From the NCBI GenBank assembly GCA_014860455.1, contig JACZJQ010000334.1, positions 1 through 46,308 of the forward strand: 46,308 nucleotides of DNA, in the 5' to 3' direction. The notes under the pieces were generated by a model, which worked only from the letters and a program-made list of their open reading frames with translations, ran no database searches and was not told where the DNA came from. Below, in pieces: positions 10,364 to 18,805 of this stretch; within the stretch, counting starts at the first letter, position 1; each line of letters starts with the position of its first letter. The DNA comes from Bryobacteraceae bacterium (lineage in GTDB: Bacteria > Acidobacteriota > Terriglobia > Bryobacterales > Bryobacteraceae). Both the position numbers and the translations under genes were made by a program.

Positions 10364-10390
10364 CGTATCGAGTGATTTGCGTGAGGCCGA

Positions 10391-11713
10391 TTACGCTTTG
10401 GGCGCCTTGTCGGACATCTTGAAGGCGCGTTCGTCGAAATAGAGCACCTTGCCCTGGCGGTAGCTGTGGACGGCCATGGTGATGACCACCTGGGCGCGGG
10501 CGGCGGTTTCGACATCGAGGGTCGGCTTCTGGCGCGAGCGGATGCAGTCGAGGAAGTTGCCGATGTGGGTGTCCATCGTGTCCTTGTTGTCGACGGCGAT
10601 CTTGATGGGCTCGGCGCCGAACTTCGCCTTGTAGTCGGCGCTTATGACGCGGGGTTCGGGTTTCACCGTAATGTTGGGGGCGAAGCCTTCAAACCGGCCG
10701 TGCTCGACCATGACGATGGTGCCATCGTGGCCGCGAACGGTGCCCGGGATGTGCTCGGAATTGGCCATCGACGAACTGAGAACAACCGAGAAGCCCTTGG
10801 CGTATTCGGCCATGAAGTGGAAGGTGTCGGGGACTTCGCGCTCGTCCTTGAACTGGTAGATGCCGCCGGAGCCGGCGACGCGGTAGGGGAACTGCGCCTC
10901 GCCCCAGCAGATGTTCATCGGCGCCATGACGTGGAAGAACAGATCGGTGGCGATGCCGCCGGAGTAGTCCCAATACTTGCGGAAACGGAAGTAGCGGTCG
11001 GCGTCGTAGGGGCGCTTGGGGTTGGCCGAAGCGGCGGTGTACATCTTCCAGTCGATGAAGTCGTCGCCCTTGCCGGTGGGGCCGGCGTTGGGATCGATCT
11101 TCCAGTTCCACTCGCCCTCGGTGGAGTTGCGGTGGTAGGAACCCTGGCTCATCAGGTGAGAGCCGATCATGCCGTCGGCGATGGCCTTGCGGGCCTTCCA
11201 CCACTGGTCGCCGGAGGTGGTCTGCGAGCCGACCTGTACGACGCGCTTGGTTTCGCGAACGGTGTCGATCAGCGCCTTCACCTCTTCGATCGTGTGGCAC
11301 ATGGGCTTTTCGAGGTAGACATCCTTGCCCTTGTCCATGGCTTCAAGGGCGATCTTGGCGTGCCAGTGGTCCGGAGTGGCGACGATCACGGCGTCGACGT
11401 CGCTGCGCGAGAGGATTTCGCGGTAGTCGAGCGTGCCGGCGCACTTGAAGCGCTCCTTGCCGTTGGTGACGCGGCGCTGCCAGACGTCGCAAACGCCCAC
11501 GAGTTGGCAGGAGTTGGCCTTGATGGTGTTGTATTTGTCGAATTTGTCGGCGACATAGAAGCCGCGTCCGCCGGTACCGATGACGGCGACATTGATGCGG
11601 TCGTTGGCGCCGATCACCCGGCCTTGATTGGCGGGGCCGGCCTTAGCAGCCGAAGCCAGGCTCAGGGCCGCGGCGCCGGCGACGAACTGCCTGCGATTTG
11701 ACTGGATAGACAT
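10391..11713 (-). CDS. Tat-exported Gfo/Idh/MocA family oxidoreductase
   Basis: 440 residues from ATG 11713 ([25 protein letters not shown]), chosen for its upstream AAGGAAA and a Tat signal with the RRQF core. After the signal comes a Rossmann domain ([17 protein letters not shown]), a [30 protein letters not shown] block containing the EKP signature, and the C-terminal substrate domain. This subgroup of predicted periplasmic oxidoreductases is greatly expanded in Acidobacteriota and Planctomycetes. They are thought to act on sugars with a tightly bound cofactor. The transcript appears monocistronic, with a promoter at 11751-11778 and a terminator at 10332-10363. Confidence 0.92.
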   Translation of the reverse strand: MSIQSNRRQFVAGAAALSLASAAKAGPANQGRVIGANDRINVAVIGTGGRGFYVADKFDKYNTIKANSCQLVGVCDVWQRRVTNGKERFKCAGTLDYREILSRSDVDAVIVATPDHWHAKIALEAMDKGKDVYLEKPMCHTIEEVKALIDTVRETKRVVQVGSQTTSGDQWWKARKAIADGMIGSHLMSQGSYHRNSTEGEWNWKIDPNAGPTGKGDDFIDWKMYTAASANPKRPYDADRYFRFRKYWDYSGGIATDLFFHVMAPMNICWGEAQFPYRVAGSGGIYQFKDEREVPDTFHFMAEYAKGFSVVLSSSMANSEHIPGTVRGHDGTIVMVEHGRFEGFAPNITVKPEPRVISADYKAKFGAEPIKIAVDNKDTMDTHIGNFLDCIRSRQKPTLDVETAARAQVVITMAVHSYRQGKVLYFDERAFKMSDKAPKA

Positions 11714-11750
11714 GGTGTTAGCGTTTCCTTGGAGGGTGGATTCCGCCTTC

Positions 11751-11778
11751 ACTATACCCCAGTTCGGTTATCGGTCAA
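11751..11778 (-). promoter_or_regulatory. Sigma-70 promoter of the Tat oxidoreductase gene
   Basis: On the minus strand TTGACC (11778-11773), a 16-bp spacer and TATAGT (11756-11751). A start around 11744 would give a leader of about 30 nt carrying AAGGAAA before the ATG at 11713. The -35 part overlaps an imperfect inverted repeat (about 11758-11790), which could be an operator or the terminator of the upstream gene. Confidence 0.65.
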
Positions 11779-11906
11779 AACCGGAACCTGGCTCGTCGAG
11801 TGAGGCGGCTTCAAGTGATCCCGATGAACTCGCCGGGCCGGAACGCCGGCTCGCGCAGATCCCACGGAGCAGCCCGCTGGTGTGGAGTGCGCTCACGCCA
11901 AGGAGG

Positions 11907-12497
11907 TCAGGTGGCGCGCCTTCGACGCCGGTAGCCGGCCGCGGCCACGGCCAGCGCCAGACCGGCGAGCGAGAACGTGCCCGGCTCGGGCACCTGAGCG
12001 AGGGTCCCGCGGATCTCTCCGCCTGGAGCAAAGCTCGAGTGGATGTTGAAATAGGCCTGTCCGTCCATCAGCCCTTGAAGCAGTGCCGCCTCGGCGCCAG
12101 CCACCGTGCCACCGCCAAAGTTGCTCGTGAAAGATGCGGTGAAGCTGCCGGCCAGGGTGAGGTCAATCGGTGCACTGCTGTAGACGCCCGAGGTCACGCC
12201 AGCCGGAAAGCCGATGAACGTGCCGGGGTAGGTCGCCACCCCAACATTGTTGGCCGGGTCGGTGCAGCAATGGATATGGGCGACCGTCGTTGTCCCGACG
12301 AGGCCGGTAAAATTGGCCTCCACTTGCAGAGTGTGGGCGGTGGTGTCGAATGTGACCAGGGCGTAGCCGCTTCCAGGCGTCACCACTGGCGGGTTTTCGT
12401 TGGCGCCCAACAGCAGGGTTTCGAATTGGATTATCGCTGCCTGCCCCGCAACCGCAAAGCAGGCGATCAGTGAGAGTGTGGAAATCAGCCGGCGCAT
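11907..12497 (-). CDS. CHRD-domain protein with PEP-CTERM sorting signal
   Basis: 196 residues from ATG 12497 (a TTG one codon earlier is in frame); AGGGGG precedes the start. Signal peptide MRRLISTLSLIACFAVAGQAA, then a CHRD domain (ANENPPVVTPGSGYALVTFD ... AHIHCC ... GEIRGTLAQ), and a C-terminal tripartite PEP-CTERM tail: VPEPGTFSLAG, a hydrophobic segment, and the basic end YRRRRRAT. Such proteins are exported and cleaved by exosortase (EpsH/XrtA type) for surface attachment or release. No exosortase is in this window. A TAGAAT box (12520-12525, minus) may be its -10. Confidence 0.88.
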   Translation of the reverse strand: MRRLISTLSLIACFAVAGQAAIIQFETLLLGANENPPVVTPGSGYALVTFDTTAHTLQVEANFTGLVGTTTVAHIHCCTDPANNVGVATYPGTFIGFPAGVTSGVYSSAPIDLTLAGSFTASFTSNFGGGTVAGAEAALLQGLMDGQAYFNIHSSFAPGGEIRGTLAQVPEPGTFSLAGLALAVAAAGYRRRRRAT

Positions 12498-12703
12498 CAA
12501 ATCCCCCTTTCCTCAGAGGATTCTAGCATCGATCGGCCAGAAAGCATACAAAATTCTACAGATTGAATTTCCACCCTGGGCCCAGCCAGCGACCGCTTGC
12601 GCCGGTTCAGCGGGAGTTTATCCCGCAGCGCGGTGGCTGCCCATCACATCTGCCCGGCTACGAGGGCGGCTGGACGCCGCGTACCGCTGTCCCGCCCCGT
12701 GGC

Positions 12704-14863
12704 TTATTTCGCCAGCCGTCCGGTGCGTTCCAGCCAAGCTCTGAACATGCGGGCGAAGCCGGCGGCCTGGGCACCTTCGAGTTCGTCGAGCGTCAGCGCC
12801 ATCTTGCGTTTCCAGTTCGGATACTGCCAGGTGGTGGCCGGCAGGTTCTGCTGCTCGGTCTCCTTGGTCAGGTCTTCCTGATTGAGGAGGAACAGCATGG
12901 AGGGCGTCGACGCCAGGTAACCGATGATGGCGTTGTGCAGCTCGCCGGTCAGTTCGGTCCAGTTGGCGGCATCTCGAGGGAAATCGTCGGGCAGAAAGCC
13001 CTGACGAATGAGCGCATCAAGCAGGGCAGCCTTGTCGCGCAACCGTTGTTCGGTCTGGCTGTCGAACCACTGCTGGTCGGGCAACAATCCGGTTTCCCGG
13101 CGCAACGCCAGGTCGCGCATCGACCAGAAACCGGCAAGTGTAGGCAGGTCGTGCGTTGTCGATGAGACCAGCGCCTGCGTGTCGTACTCGCCCGGCGACT
13201 TGGGCCGGCCCTCGTGGCCGCGTTCAAAGTAGAACAGCTTGTACGACAGGATGCCGTGGTCGCGCAGCGCATTGCGGACCCAGTCGGGGCACGTCCCCAG
13301 GTCCTCGCCGACCACCAGGAACTTGCCGCGGTGTGATTCCAGGCACAGCACGCGGATCAGGTCCTGCCAGTGGTCATGGAGATACGATCCGGCCTTGGCC
13401 GCCATGCCGTCAGGGATCCAGAACAAGCGGAAGAACCGCATGACGTGGTCGATCCTGAGCGCGCCGCCGTGGCGGGCGTTGCGGCGGATCGATTCGGCGA
13501 AAAGCCGGTAGCCGTCGGCGCGGTGGACATCGGGCAGCGGCGGCGGAAAGGCCCAGTCCTGTCCCTCGGGCGCGAAATCGTCAGGCGGAGACCCGACGCG
13601 CGCGCCCTTGGCATAGAACTCGCGGTAGCCCCATAGGTCGGCGCCACAACGGTCGGTGGCCAAGGCGAGGTCATGATAGAGGCCCAGCGGCATACCGGCA
13701 TCGCGTGCCGTGCGCTGGACCCGCTCCAGTTGGCGGTCGATATGCCATTGCAGCCACTCGTGATAGAGAATCTGCCGCTGATGCGCGCGGGCGAATCTCA
13801 CGACTGAGGGCGAATCGGGATCCTGATATTCGGCTGGCCAGTCGGGCCAGATCCAAAGATCGGGATTCAGCCTGTGAAGATGCTCATCCAGCGCGCGATA
13901 CGTCGCATAGCGGGCCAGCAGGTCGCCCTCGGCGGCGCGCCAGCGGGCGAACTCACGCGCATGGGGCGTGTTCGAGCGCATGTCGCGCAGGAACTCGCGG
14001 AACAGAGTACGAAAGACCAGCCGCTTCACCCGCACGATCGATTCGTATTCGACCAGATCGGACTCCCGCAGACGGTCGATCTCGGCCCTAAACCCTTCGG
14101 ACTCGACAATCCTGCGCGCCCAGCGGCTGCGGCTGAACTCTTCCATACGCTCCGGATCCAGATACAGGTCGTTGCGGTAGAAGACGGTCAGAGGCAGGTA
14201 AGGCGAGATGTTGTAGGGTTCGCGGTTGTGCAGGGCGTGAAGCGGATTCAACCCGACAAAGGAGGCGCCCAGGCTGGACGCCGCCCAGCGGACAGTTTCC
14301 TCAAGATCGGTGAAATCGCCGGCGCCCCAGTTGCGCTTCGAACGGATACCCCAGAGGCAAAGCGACAGTCCGGCCAGTTTCCTGCCCGAAGAGAGCGCCG
14401 GGGGCAGCCACGCGCGGTCCGGGGCGGCGATGATGCGCATGGTGGCGCGGACATCCGGCTTGCCGGCAGCGCTGATGGCGATCTCGAAGTCGTGGTAGCC
14501 GAGGCGAAGCTGGCCGGGCAAGGGCAGGCGGAAGAGCCCCTCATCGTCGGAGACGTCCAGCGAGCCGGCGGGATAATCGCGCCTCACCGCGCTGCCGTCC
14601 TCCCAGTAGATCGCCGTCGAAACCGTTCCGGATCGGTAACCCGCCGGCAGGCGAACAGAAACGCTGGGCGAGGTGTCTGAAGCCAGCAGCACGGCCACCG
14701 CCTCCAGCGGACGGCTTTCTGAAATCGGCTCGGGTTGATCGGGGTCCAGGCCAAGCGAAGCCAGGATGGCGCGTAGCGCCTGATCGGAGGGTTCGTGGCG
14801 CTGGCCCCAGATGTCCCAGTATTCGGTTTGCAGTCCGGCTCGGCGGCAGAAGTCTTGAAGCAT
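12704..14863 (-). CDS. malQ: 4-alpha-glucanotransferase (amylomaltase, GH77)
   Basis: 719 residues, which is the long form with an N-terminal carbohydrate-binding-like region (about 1-155) before the GH77 barrel. Landmarks include SLCLWGIRSKRNWGAGDFTDL, GASFVGLNPLHALHNREPYNISPYLP, ALRIDHVMRFFRLFWIP (containing the nucleophile Asp of the RIDH motif), VVGEDLGTCPDWVR (containing the acid/base Glu) and SSTTHDLPTLAGFW (containing the third acidic residue). It transfers alpha-1,4-glucan segments between maltodextrins in glycogen or maltose metabolism. No other maltose or glycogen gene is adjacent. The 203 bp between its stop and the CHRD gene show no feature. Confidence 0.93.
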   Translation of the reverse strand: MLQDFCRRAGLQTEYWDIWGQRHEPSDQALRAILASLGLDPDQPEPISESRPLEAVAVLLASDTSPSVSVRLPAGYRSGTVSTAIYWEDGSAVRRDYPAGSLDVSDDEGLFRLPLPGQLRLGYHDFEIAISAAGKPDVRATMRIIAAPDRAWLPPALSSGRKLAGLSLCLWGIRSKRNWGAGDFTDLEETVRWAASSLGASFVGLNPLHALHNREPYNISPYLPLTVFYRNDLYLDPERMEEFSRSRWARRIVESEGFRAEIDRLRESDLVEYESIVRVKRLVFRTLFREFLRDMRSNTPHAREFARWRAAEGDLLARYATYRALDEHLHRLNPDLWIWPDWPAEYQDPDSPSVVRFARAHQRQILYHEWLQWHIDRQLERVQRTARDAGMPLGLYHDLALATDRCGADLWGYREFYAKGARVGSPPDDFAPEGQDWAFPPPLPDVHRADGYRLFAESIRRNARHGGALRIDHVMRFFRLFWIPDGMAAKAGSYLHDHWQDLIRVLCLESHRGKFLVVGEDLGTCPDWVRNALRDHGILSYKLFYFERGHEGRPKSPGEYDTQALVSSTTHDLPTLAGFWSMRDLALRRETGLLPDQQWFDSQTEQRLRDKAALLDALIRQGFLPDDFPRDAANWTELTGELHNAIIGYLASTPSMLFLLNQEDLTKETEQQNLPATTWQYPNWKRKMALTLDELEGAQAAGFARMFRAWLERTGRLAK

Positions 14864-15017
14864 GAAAGGGAAACTTTAATTGTCGCAAGTCGGCCGCCTG
14901 AGGGGAAGAGGGCACTTTGTTTTGAATGGTTTGCACTGGCGTCTGCGATGAACGGGGCCCGCCTGCCCATCACAGGAGCTTCACCTTCGCCTCGTTTTGG
15001 GGTAATAAATGGAAGCA

Positions 15018-15923
15018 ATGGTGCAGAACCGCAGTTCGGCTTCCGCATCCGCTTACGCCCGTACACTGGCGCATCCGCCGCAGGAACTCCGTGGCGGAAA
15101 ACTGGATCGTCTGGGAGAAGGGATCGGCAAGGTGGTCTACGCCTCCCGGCACTGGGTGGTCAAGAGGGAGCGGCGGCCATCCGAGATCGTGGCGTTGATC
15201 GTCATTTGGAAAGCCATGCGCCGGGTGGAAAGGCTGCTGCCGGGACGGCTGGGCCGGAACCTGCTCAGCCGGCCGTCGATCCAACTCCGAGGGCTGCGAG
15301 TCCTGGTTCAGGCGCTCATGTACCCATTGCCGAGGACGGTATGGATGGCATCGCATATCGGGCAGGTCTTCGAGGTGTATCGCAGCCGCGACAGCCGCGG
15401 CGAGCAACTGGCGCGGACGCTGCTCACCGGCACGCCGCTGGTGCCCGAAACCGTTTCGTTCCCGCCAACCCGCGTCCGAGTGGGCGGCTGGCCCGGTTGG
15501 CTGATGGTGGCCGAGGCGACCGAAAGGGTGGAATGCACCCTGCAGGACCGGCTGAGCGAACTGGCCCGCGCCCGCCGGTTTGATGAAATGGAGATCTGGC
15601 TCGACCGCCTCCTCGAGACGCGCCAAGCCGGTTGGCAGCGCGGCGTCTTTTCGCTTGACGCCCATCTGAAGAACTTCGGCGTCACAAGTGACCGCGTCGT
15701 CCTGCTCGATCCCGGCGGTCTCACCGACAACTGGGAAGAGATCGCCGACCGGCTCGGTTTCGAGGACGAGGTCACCCGGCCGCACATCCAATTGGGCCTC
15801 GAATTCACCTTGCGCGACCGGCCCGACATCGCCCGCCGATTCGACGAAAAATGGAAAGCCACCGTCAATACCGAGGGCGTCCGCTCCCACTGGCCGGCCG
15901 GCGAGAGCCCGGAAGCCGCCTGA
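15018..15923 (+). CDS. Kinase-fold-like protein of unknown substrate
   Basis: About 301 residues from ATG 15018 (MVQNRSS); ATG 15009 is in frame three codons earlier and cannot be excluded. Not recognised as a named family, but kinase-like landmarks are visible in order (numbered from 15009). These are a glycine loop GEGIGKVVY (36-44), a lysine in WVVKRE (52), a catalytic-loop-like SLDAHLKNFG (215-224, candidate Asp217 and Asn222) and a metal-binding-like LLDPGG (232-237, Asp234). This order resembles atypical small-molecule or lipopolysaccharide kinases and YrbL-like proteins. A TAATAA box lies 9 nt before 15018. The cyclophilin gene follows 21 bp downstream. Function unknown. Confidence 0.55.
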   Translation: MVQNRSSASASAYARTLAHPPQELRGGKLDRLGEGIGKVVYASRHWVVKRERRPSEIVALIVIWKAMRRVERLLPGRLGRNLLSRPSIQLRGLRVLVQALMYPLPRTVWMASHIGQVFEVYRSRDSRGEQLARTLLTGTPLVPETVSFPPTRVRVGGWPGWLMVAEATERVECTLQDRLSELARARRFDEMEIWLDRLLETRQAGWQRGVFSLDAHLKNFGVTSDRVVLLDPGGLTDNWEEIADRLGFEDEVTRPHIQLGLEFTLRDRPDIARRFDEKWKATVNTEGVRSHWPAGESPEAA

Positions 15924-15944
15924 ACGATGCCACAATGAAAGGGC

Positions 15945-16481
15945 ATGTCAGAACCATTCAAAGTCAAGTTTCAAACCACCAAAGGCGACTTCGCCATTGA
16001 AGTGAACCCGGCCTGGGCTCCGCTCGGCGCCGCCCGTTTCAAGGAACTCATCGAGCAGGGTTTCTACGACAACGCCAAGTTCTTCCGCGTGCTGCCGGGC
16101 TTCGTAGTCCAGTTCGGACTGCCGGCCGATCCAACCTCCGCGCCCGACGTGCCTAACATTCAGGACGACCCGGTGACGGAGTCCAACCTCAAGGGCTCTA
16201 TCACGTTCGCCACCGCCGGCCCCGGCACCCGTACCTCGCAGGTCTTCATCAACCTGGCCGACAACAAGCGGCTTGACTCCATGGGCTTCTCGCCGTTCGG
16301 CAAGGTCGTCGAGGGCATGGAAGTTGTCGAATCCCTCTACGCCGGCTACGGCGAGGGCGCCCCTCACGGCAATGGCCCGGACCAGGGCCGTGTCCGCCGG
16401 CTCGGCAACGCCTATCTCGACGGATCGTTCCCCAACCTCGACGCCATCAACCGTGCGTCCATTGAAGTCCAGTCTTCCTGA
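15945..16481 (+). CDS. Cyclophilin-type peptidyl-prolyl cis-trans isomerase
   Basis: 178 residues. A bacterial single-domain cyclophilin: KVKFQTTKGDFAIEVNPAWAP, FYDNAKFFRVLPGFVVQFG (containing the FFRV active-site Arg and Phe), and TSQVFINLADNKRLDSMGFSPFGKVVEGMEVV. It catalyses isomerisation of Xaa-Pro bonds and aids folding. No signal peptide is visible, so it is probably cytoplasmic. The start is supported by GAAAGGG immediately upstream; a CACAAT box is also close (15931-15936). Confidence 0.93.
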   Translation: MSEPFKVKFQTTKGDFAIEVNPAWAPLGAARFKELIEQGFYDNAKFFRVLPGFVVQFGLPADPTSAPDVPNIQDDPVTESNLKGSITFATAGPGTRTSQVFINLADNKRLDSMGFSPFGKVVEGMEVVESLYAGYGEGAPHGNGPDQGRVRRLGNAYLDGSFPNLDAINRASIEVQSS

Positions 16482-16563
16482 AGACTGGCGAAGATTAGTC
16501 TTCACCAAACCGGAAGGGCGGCTCTTTCCGCCTCGCGGACTCCAATCTCCGCATGCGCCGCCC
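16471..16563 (+). other. Structured intergenic element between the cyclophilin and sensor kinase genes
   Basis: AGTCTTC occurs at 16471-16477 and 16497-16503 around one copy of its complement GAAGACT (16480-16486); the second pair can form a 7-bp hairpin over the cyclophilin stop. Downstream, GGGCGGC (16516-16522) pairs with GCCGCCC (16557-16563), enclosing GCGGA/TCCGC. A competing short hairpin GGCGG/CCGCC (16517-16532) is also possible. At least part is probably the cyclophilin terminator, although no U-tract is present. Confidence 0.4.
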
Positions 16564-16608
16564 TCCTAATACTGGACGTCTAACTCCGAAAAGAGATAAA
16601 GTCCAGTC

Positions 16609-18222
16609 ATGAGGCGAAAACTCTCCTTCAAGCTCATCGTCTCTCTCACCCTCATCGTGGTGATGATCAAGTCGATCTTCGGCTTCATCACCCTCAATAC
16701 ACAGCAGAGCCACTTGCTCGACACCATGGTCCTCGGCGCCGACCAACTGTCGAAGAGCATCACCAGCGCCACCTGGCAGGCCATGCTCGACGACCACCGC
16801 GAGGTGGCCTACGACATCATGACAAAAATCGCCGAAAAGCAGGGCGTCGACCGCATCCGCATGTATAACGGATCAGGCGACCTGACGTTCTCCACCCGCT
16901 CCGAGGACGCCGGCGTCAAACGCTCTTTCAACAGCCCTCCGTGCTCCTCCTGCCACGGCAAAGGCGCCGTCAAGGAGCAGCTCACCGTAGATGCCCGCGC
17001 ACGCATCAGCGATTCACCTGAGGGCTTCGGCACGCTCAGCATGATCACGCCCATCTACAACGAGCCGGCCTGCAGCCAAGCCGCCTGTCATGCCCACCCG
17101 TCCAACGTCAAGATCCTCGGCGTTCTCGATGTCGCCCTGCGAACTGACCCCATCGCCGAGGAAGAAGCATCCATCAAGTTCCAGACCGCTTTGTCCACCC
17201 TCGTCCAGACCGGCCTCATCGCACTGTGCATCGTCTTCTTCACCCGCTTCTTCGTCACCCGTCCGATCGACGAACTCATCGCCGGAACAAAAGCCGTCAG
17301 CGCCATGGAACTCGATAGGCCGATCGAGATCGAGCACCGCAGCCAGGAAATGGACGAACTGGTTTCCAGCTTCAACACCATGCGCGAACGCCTCGGCGAC
17401 GCCATGGACAAGGTGAACCAGTTCACCCAGGGACTGGAGGAGAAGGTGGAGGAGCGCACCCAGCAACTCAAGGCCGCCCACCAGAAACTGCTCCACTCCG
17501 ACCGCCTCGCCTCGCTTGGCCAGCTTTCGGCAAGCGTGGCCCATGAGATCAACAACCCGATTTCGGGCGTGCTCAACCTTTCCATGCTCTGCCAGCGCAT
17601 CCTCAAGGACGACTCACTGCCCCCGGAGCGCGTGCCCGAGTTGAAGAAGTACCTGAACCAGATCAGCCGTGAAACGTCACGCGTCGGGCGTATCGTCAGC
17701 GACCTGCTGGCCTTCTCGCGCCGATCCAAGCCGCAGCGCGCCAATGCCGACCTCAACCGCCTGATCCAATCCACCGTTTCACTGGTGGAACATAAACTGC
17801 GGCTGAACGAGGCGTCCATCCAATTCAATCTCCAGCCCGACCTGCCGCTCATCCCCTGCGACGCATCGCAGATGCAGCAGGTCATCCTCAATCTGGTGCT
17901 GAACGCCGCCGAGGCCATCCAGCCCGCCGGCGGTGGCAAGGTGACGGTCTCCACGCAAATCAACTCCAGAAAGGACGCCGTGGAACTCATCGTCGAGGAT
18001 AACGGCGAAGGAATCCCCGAGGAAAACCTGGATAAGATCTTTACTCCGTTCTTCACGTCGAAACCCGACGGCAAGGGCGTCGGCCTCGGACTGGCCGTGC
18101 TCTATGGCATCGTTGAGGCGCACGACGGCCATGTCGAGGTGAAAAGCTCGAAAGGCCTGGGGTCCACGTTTACCGTCACCCTGCCGCTCGCGCCCGCCAC
18201 ACATGCGGAGGCGCGCGCCTGA
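16609..18222 (+). CDS. Membrane sensor histidine kinase with heme-c-binding-type periplasmic domain
   Basis: 537 residues. A membrane helix at about 8-28 is followed by a periplasmic domain (about 30-195), a second helix (about 198-215), a HAMP linker, a coiled coil, and a HisKA/HATPase_c core. The H-box is [12 protein letters not shown] (His312); N and G boxes are [20 protein letters not shown] and [12 protein letters not shown]. The periplasmic domain contains CSSCH (112-116), an exact c-type heme CxxCH motif, and CSQAACH (155-161), a CX4CH variant. One or two covalently bound hemes would make it a redox, oxygen or NO sensor. It is followed within 20 bp by an archaemetzincin and then its probable response regulator. 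A TAAAGT box ends 6 nt before the ATG, suggesting a leaderless transcript. Confidence 0.88.
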   Translation: MRRKLSFKLIVSLTLIVVMIKSIFGFITLNTQQSHLLDTMVLGADQLSKSITSATWQAMLDDHREVAYDIMTKIAEKQGVDRIRMYNGSGDLTFSTRSEDAGVKRSFNSPPCSSCHGKGAVKEQLTVDARARISDSPEGFGTLSMITPIYNEPACSQAACHAHPSNVKILGVLDVALRTDPIAEEEASIKFQTALSTLVQTGLIALCIVFFTRFFVTRPIDELIAGTKAVSAMELDRPIEIEHRSQEMDELVSSFNTMRERLGDAMDKVNQFTQGLEEKVEERTQQLKAAHQKLLHSDRLASLGQLSASVAHEINNPISGVLNLSMLCQRILKDDSLPPERVPELKKYLNQISRETSRVGRIVSDLLAFSRRSKPQRANADLNRLIQSTVSLVEHKLRLNEASIQFNLQPDLPLIPCDASQMQQVILNLVLNAAEAIQPAGGGKVTVSTQINSRKDAVELIVEDNGEGIPEENLDKIFTPFFTSKPDGKGVGLGLAVLYGIVEAHDGHVEVKSSKGLGSTFTVTLPLAPATHAEARA

Positions 18223-18240
18223 GGGCGGCAGGACCTGGCA

Positions 18241-18795
18241 GTGAAGCTGGCCTGCATCGCGCCCGTCGGCTTTGTCGAGGATGACATCCTGGCGGAGGTC
18301 GAGATGGTGATCCGTAACAACTTCGGCTTCGAGACCCAGCGGTTGCCGGGCCGGCCATCGCCGGGCGGCGCGTTTGACCATGACCGGGGCCAGTGGAGCG
18401 CCATCGAGTTCATGAAAGACCTTGTCGCATCGCGCCCTCCAGAAGCAACCCGCATCCTGGGCATCACCTCCGACGACCTCTTCATCCCGATGCTCAGTTT
18501 CCTGTTCGGCCAGGCCCAGTTGAACGGAGCCGCCGCCCTGGTCTCCACCGCACGGTTGCGGCAGGAGTTCTATGGCCTGCCGTCGAACCGCGACCTGCTG
18601 ATGGCGCGCGTCCGGAAGGAATCCCTGCACGAGATGGGACACACGCTCGGCCTGATCCACTGCCCCGATCGATCCTGCGCCATGTGCCTGTCAACAAACC
18701 TGGAACAGGTTGACACCAAACTCGACCGTTTTTGCCGCGCTTGCGCCGCTTCGGCCAACACGCGCATGAGATCGCTGCTGGAAAATGACAAATGA
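18241..18795 (+). CDS. Archaemetzincin family zinc metalloprotease
   Basis: 184 residues with a GTG start (18 bp after the kinase gene, preceded by GGCAGGA). The C-terminal zinc motif HEMGHTLGLIHC (130-141) is followed by C146, M148 and a CxxC pair (C165/C168). This is the archaemetzincin hallmark: a catalytic HExxH zinc site with a third His, then a four-cysteine structural zinc site. The family is mainly archaeal with scattered bacterial members, and its biological substrate is unknown. There is no signal peptide, so it is cytoplasmic. Its position inside a sensor kinase/response regulator operon suggests that it takes part in, or is an output of, that pathway. Confidence 0.9.
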   Translation: MKLACIAPVGFVEDDILAEVEMVIRNNFGFETQRLPGRPSPGGAFDHDRGQWSAIEFMKDLVASRPPEATRILGITSDDLFIPMLSFLFGQAQLNGAAALVSTARLRQEFYGLPSNRDLLMARVRKESLHEMGHTLGLIHCPDRSCAMCLSTNLEQVDTKLDRFCRACAASANTRMRSLLENDK

Positions 18796-18805
18796 GGTTT
18801 GAGAG

